DNA of 8,636 nucleotides, taken from Thermoproteota archaeon (GTDB taxonomy: Archaea > Korarchaeota > Korarchaeia > Korarchaeales > Korarchaeaceae). The stretch's first letter is position 1. Every line of letters starts with the position of its first letter. A model generated the notes under the pieces. The model was not told the DNA's origin. It worked only from the letters and a program-made list of their open reading frames with translations, and searched no databases. Of the stretch, positions 6,009-8,636 are shown piece after piece. The stretch lies in contig JAGGTZ010000177.1 of assembly GCA_021158805.1 (NCBI GenBank), forward strand, positions 1-8,636. Reading direction: 5' to 3'. The translations under genes and the position numbers were made by a program.

Positions 6009-7441
6009 CCGAGTTGAGACTTACAGCACCAATTTCTTGGCTAGATGGCATAGATCACAGGACTGGAAAGATAGTTCAGAAGGATCACCCACAGTATGGG
6101 GAGAGTCTTGCTGGAAAAGTGGTATACGTACCACATTCAATAGGCTCGACAGTGGGCGCCTACACATTCTTTGCTCTAAGGAAATATGGTATGGCTCCAG
6201 CTAAGATTGTACTTGAGGAACCTGACAGCATCACGATAAGCGCCGAGTTAGCAGGAATACCTGTCGAAATAAAAGGAGCTAGAGAAGTAAAGCTTGAGAT
6301 CGCCGAGGAAGTCTACGAGGAATTCAAGAGATATCTAGAGAAGGAAGCTTCTATCTCAGATGCAAGGGGATTCGTAAAGGTAAGTTCCGTTCATATATCA
6401 GGTGTATCGTACGCTACAATAGGCGAATATGGAAAAGAATGGCTGGCAAACCTCAAGAACAAGGTGAATTTCAGGGTAGTTGCAACGACAAACCCCCTAG
6501 GAATGGATCTAGTTAGATGGAGAGAGATGGGAATACCAGATAAATTCGCGAGAGGGCAGTTAGACATAGTAGAGTCGCTTTTGAGTATGGGAGCACTGCC
6601 TTCCTTTACCTGTACACCATATCTCTCCGGAAATCTCCCAAGATATGCGGAACATATATCTTGGGGGGAGTCTAGCGCTGTTTCATATGTAAATAGTGCT
6701 ATAGGCGCCAGGACTAATAGGGAAGGAGGTACAAAGACCATAGCCGTTGCCGCTGTAGGGTATACTCCACTCTATGGAATGCACTTGGACGAGAATAGAA
6801 ACCCTAGCTTAGAAGTAGTAGCTCCTGAAATAAGGGATACTATCGAATACTACGAACTGGCCTATCTTGTTGGACAGGAGCACCCTAACTCCATTCCCAT
6901 TTACACAGGGTTAAAGGAGCCCAATTTACCTAAACTGAAAGCTCTAGCAGCAGCTGGAGCATCATCAGGCTCAATTGAAATGTATCACATTCCAAAAGTG
7001 ACTCCCGAGGCCAAAACTCGTGCATCAAAGTCTATTTCGGTTAATAAGAAGGATTTAGCTGGTGTCAGAGAGGAACTAAGTACATTTGATGGAGGCACCG
7101 ATCTAGTAGTCCTAGGGTGTCCACACATGTCCCTTCAGGAATTCAAGGAGTTAGCCATCCTCGTGAAAGGGAGAAAAGCGCTTAAGACATTCTGGTTATA
7201 TACCTCTAGGACCATCTTATCACTGGTAGAGGGAACCTCAATATGGGCTGCAATAAGGAACTTTGGAGCGAAAGTATGGGCGGATACCTGCATGGTAGTG
7301 TCTCCCCTAGAAGAGATGGGAATAAAGAAAGTTACTACTAACTCGACAAAAGCTGCAAAATACCTCAGATCTTTAAGAGGACTCGATGTAGAGCTACTTA
7401 GCTTAAGGGAGATCATAGAAAGGTACAGCAGGAGAGAATGA
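6005..7441 (+). CDS. Single-chain aconitase X (small swivel domain fused to large Fe-S domain); candidate phosphomevalonate dehydratase
   Basis: 478-residue dehydratase of the aconitase X family. Residues 1 to about 90 match the small subunit (DUF126): GIDHRTGKI, HPQYGESLAGKVV, GSTVGAY at 47-53, and ELAGIPVE at 81-88. Residues from about 92 match the large subunit (DUF521): HISGVSYATIG at 130-140, TCTPYLSGNLPR at 202-213, GARTNREGG at 234-242, GCPH at 371-374, DTCMVVSPLEEMG at 427-439. The protein has exactly three cysteines, C203, C372 and C429, at the places expected for [4Fe-4S] ligands. Archaea normally encode these parts as two genes for phosphomevalonate dehydratase in the modified mevalonate pathway. 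Here they are one chain, shorter than the usual sum of about 530, with the leading ends of both parts trimmed. The TTG start is the only one in frame after a stop at 5978. Another hydroxy-acid or hydroxyproline substrate is possible. Confidence 0.9.
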   Translation: MTELRLTAPISWLDGIDHRTGKIVQKDHPQYGESLAGKVVYVPHSIGSTVGAYTFFALRKYGMAPAKIVLEEPDSITISAELAGIPVEIKGAREVKLEIAEEVYEEFKRYLEKEASISDARGFVKVSSVHISGVSYATIGEYGKEWLANLKNKVNFRVVATTNPLGMDLVRWREMGIPDKFARGQLDIVESLLSMGALPSFTCTPYLSGNLPRYAEHISWGESSAVSYVNSAIGARTNREGGTKTIAVAAVGYTPLYGMHLDENRNPSLEVVAPEIRDTIEYYELAYLVGQEHPNSIPIYTGLKEPNLPKLKALAAAGASSGSIEMYHIPKVTPEAKTRASKSISVNKKDLAGVREELSTFDGGTDLVVLGCPHMSLQEFKELAILVKGRKALKTFWLYTSRTILSLVEGTSIWAAIRNFGAKVWADTCMVVSPLEEMGIKKVTTNSTKAAKYLRSLRGLDVELLSLREIIERYSRRE

Positions 7442-7469
7442 GCAATAAAAGAAGGTAGGTATTTGGAGG

Positions 7470-8177
7470 TTATATGCCCAAGTAGGCCTTCCTTACATGC
7501 TCATTTCCGAGAAGCTCTTCTCCTGTACCCTCCATAACCGTGACTCCATTTTCTATGACATATGCCCTATGGGCGCTTGTTAATGCCATGTAGGCATTTT
7601 GCTCAGCTACTAGTATTGTTGTCCCCTTCTCCTTATTTATCTGCACTATAGTCTCAAATATTTTATCTACTAGCATAGGAGCAAGTCCTAGAGATGGCTC
7701 ATCGAGCATTAGGAGCTTCGGATTCCCCATCAGCCCTTTACCTATAGCTAACATCTGTTGCTCTCCTCCGCTCAATGTACCAGCCAGCTGCTTTTCTCTC
7801 TCCTTTAAAACTGGGAATAGCGAATAGACGAATTCTAAGTCCTCACTTATAGAGTCTTTATCAGTCCTGAGGAACGCACCCATTTCTAGATTCTCTCTAA
7901 CAGTCATCTCAGGGAACAGCCCTCTCCCTTCTGGTACATGTATTATCCCAATAGAGGCGATCTGGTAGGGTTCTAAGCCGACTATGGACTTACCTTCGAA
8001 AGTAACTTCGCCCTTTAGCGGCCTTATCATCCCTGAAATCACTCTTAGGGCGGTGGTTTTCCCTGCTCCATTTGCTCCTATAAGAGATACTATTTCTCCC
8101 TTTTCTACCTTGAGAGAAACCTCTTTAAGAGCGAGAGCCTTGCCATAAGCAGCTGAGACATTATCGGCCTTTAACAT
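7470..8177 (-). CDS. livF: Branched-chain amino acid-type ABC transporter ATPase, LivF
   Basis: 235-residue cytoplasmic ATPase of a Liv-type (HAAT) amino-acid importer. Numbering from a GTG at 8189, which would add four residues: Walker [10 protein letters not shown] at 38-46; the LivF-typical [17 protein letters not shown] at 84-100; signature LSGGEQQM at 139-146; Walker B LLMLDEP at 159-165; and Gln197 in VAEQNA where most ABC proteins have the switch His, the normal state in LivF. I prefer the ATG at 8177: it gives [13 protein letters not shown], the standard family start, and has GGTGAG 7 bases upstream. It overlaps the restored livG frame by 17 bases. The gene ends convergently, 28 bases from the aconitase X stop. 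The permeases and binding protein would lie beyond the right edge. The transported amino acid is not evident. Confidence 0.93.
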   Translation of the reverse strand: MLKADNVSAAYGKALALKEVSLKVEKGEIVSLIGANGAGKTTALRVISGMIRPLKGEVTFEGKSIVGLEPYQIASIGIIHVPEGRGLFPEMTVRENLEMGAFLRTDKDSISEDLEFVYSLFPVLKEREKQLAGTLSGGEQQMLAIGKGLMGNPKLLMLDEPSLGLAPMLVDKIFETIVQINKEKGTTILVAEQNAYMALTSAHRAYVIENGVTVMEGTGEELLGNEHVRKAYLGI

Positions 8178-8636
8178 AAAACTTCTCACCCAGATAAGCC
8201 TTTATAACCTCCTCATTCGTGGATATTTCTTCAGGAGTCCCTTCAGCTATTTTTCTCCCGAAGTTTAAGACCATAATTCTCTCGCAAATGTTCATGATGA
8301 CCCCCCATATTATGTTCTATTACGATAACGGTTATCCCTGATTCCCTGACCCTCCTGACTACATCCATTACCTCGTCCATCTCAGTGGGGGTAAGCCCTC
8401 CTGCAAGTTCGTCTAACATCAGTAGTTTAGGATCCATAGTAGGGCCCTTGCTATTTCTAGCCTCTTCCTCTCACCATGAGGTAGTGCCTCGGCGAGGAGG
8501 TCCTTCCTATGAAGAAGACCAACGAAATCTAAGATCTCCTCGGCCTTTCTTACGGCTTCCTCTTCACTCATGCCAGTTACTATGCCCTTTGTGGCGTATA
8601 TAGAAACCAAGACGTTGTCCAGTACCTTCATGCCCA
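8161..8636 (-). pseudogene. livG: LivG ATPase, 5' end cut by window edge, with two compensating single-base frame disruptions
   Basis: Second ATPase of the Liv-type importer, entered from mid-protein (VLDNVLVS, the region after the Q-loop). The first frame reads through EALPHGERKRLEIARAL, the ABC signature of LivG, then breaks near 8438. The next frame continues with [18 protein letters not shown] (Walker B) to VIVIEHNM (switch His), then breaks at a run of six C on the plus strand (8301-8306). Removing one base there restores [25 protein letters not shown] and a LivG ending [10 protein letters not shown], stopping at 8161. The first break needs one extra base (for example restoring ARALAMDPK); the two cancel, so both ends share one frame. 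Each segment is otherwise a good LivG match. It may be a dead gene, or a working gene with two base-calling errors; raw reads would decide. Confidence 0.85.
8185..8190 (-). promoter_or_regulatory. Ribosome binding site deciding the livF start
   Basis: GGTGAG on the minus strand lies 7 bases before the ATG at 8177, inside the restored 3' end of livG. The alternative GTG start at 8189 falls within this same motif and has a less well-placed AAAGG about 9 bases upstream. This supports ATG 8177 and translation coupled to livG. Confidence 0.6.

Noticed and set aside
5974..6204. Plus-strand frame spanning the M42/aconitase X junction
   Set aside because: It runs out of frame through conserved residues of both genes; the TTG-started aconitase X frame explains this DNA.
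6391..7416. Two minus-strand open frames inside aconitase X (6391-6741 and 7135-7416)
   Set aside because: Both are antisense to conserved DUF521 sequence and resemble no known family.
7442..7469. Terminator between the convergent aconitase X and livF genes
   Set aside because: The 28 bases hold only a short T-rich stretch on the minus strand (CTTCTTTTATT) and no hairpin; too weak to call.
8395..8430. Leu where Pro usually follows the LivG Walker B Asp-Glu
   Set aside because: Archaeal LivG proteins vary here (forms such as DEVMAGLTPTE are recalled), so this is not evidence of inactivation.
8243..8437. A separate small protein starting at an ATG before the LivG Walker B motif
   Set aside because: Its first 40 residues are LivG Walker B to switch-His sequence and its tail is out-of-frame LivG; it is a piece of the broken gene, not an independent one.
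8385..8603. Plus-strand open frame opposite livG
   Set aside because: Antisense to the LivG signature and Walker B region; its openness comes from the complementary strand.
1..8636. CRISPR arrays, insertion sequences, tRNA or defence-system genes
   Set aside because: No direct repeat series, terminal inverted repeats, transposase or clover-leaf structures were seen; nearly every base lies in a recognised metabolic gene.

Overview
The window reads as a compactly coded chromosomal segment from an archaeon, probably a thermophilic or hyperthermophilic member of the TACK/Thermoproteota-Korarchaeota side. This placement is an inference. The visible support is: an archaeal-type phosphopantetheine adenylyltransferase (COG1019 family) rather than bacterial CoaD; an aconitase-X protein of the kind used in the archaeal mevalonate pathway; a multisubunit 2-oxoacid:ferredoxin oxidoreductase; an M42 aminopeptidase; heavy use of AGA/AGG and ATA codons; Shine-Dalgarno sites of the GGTGA/GGAGG type; and many TTG starts. 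I saw no tRNA, rRNA, CRISPR array, insertion sequence or phage gene. No stretch over 300 bases lacks a gene.

Layout. (1) Positions 1-2697, minus strand: a four-gene korA-korB-korD-korC operon for a 2-oxoacid:ferredoxin oxidoreductase. Its last gene, korC, runs off the left edge. (2) Positions 2749-4867, minus strand: a tightly overlapped SIS-domain sugar-phosphate isomerase/deaminase, a HAD-fold protein, and the archaeal phosphopantetheine adenylyltransferase. The HAD protein has lost the usual catalytic residues. This block and the kor block may be one transcript or two; only 51 bases separate them. (3) Positions 4868-4925: a 58-base divergent promoter region. (4) Positions 4926-7441, plus strand: an M42 metallo-aminopeptidase translationally coupled (TTGA overlap) to a single-chain aconitase X, in which the small swivelling domain is fused ahead of the large Fe-S domain. 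(5) Positions 7470-8636, minus strand, convergent with block 4: the two ATPases of a branched-chain amino-acid-type ABC transporter. livF is intact. livG runs off the right edge and carries two single-base frame disruptions that cancel each other.

How the genes relate. The Kor complex turns 2-oxoacids plus CoA into acyl-CoA and reduced ferredoxin, and the adenylyltransferase upstream makes the CoA precursor. The M42 peptidase and the LivFG transporter fit growth on peptides and amino acids, whose carbon skeletons feed Kor-type oxidoreductases. The aconitase X most likely serves isoprenoid synthesis as phosphomevalonate dehydratase, but its unusual architecture leaves the substrate open.

Most of the window is ordinary archaeal metabolism; I do not see an evident new multi-gene system. 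The items most worth a second look are the degenerate HAD protein, the fused and trimmed aconitase X, and the doubly frameshifted livG.
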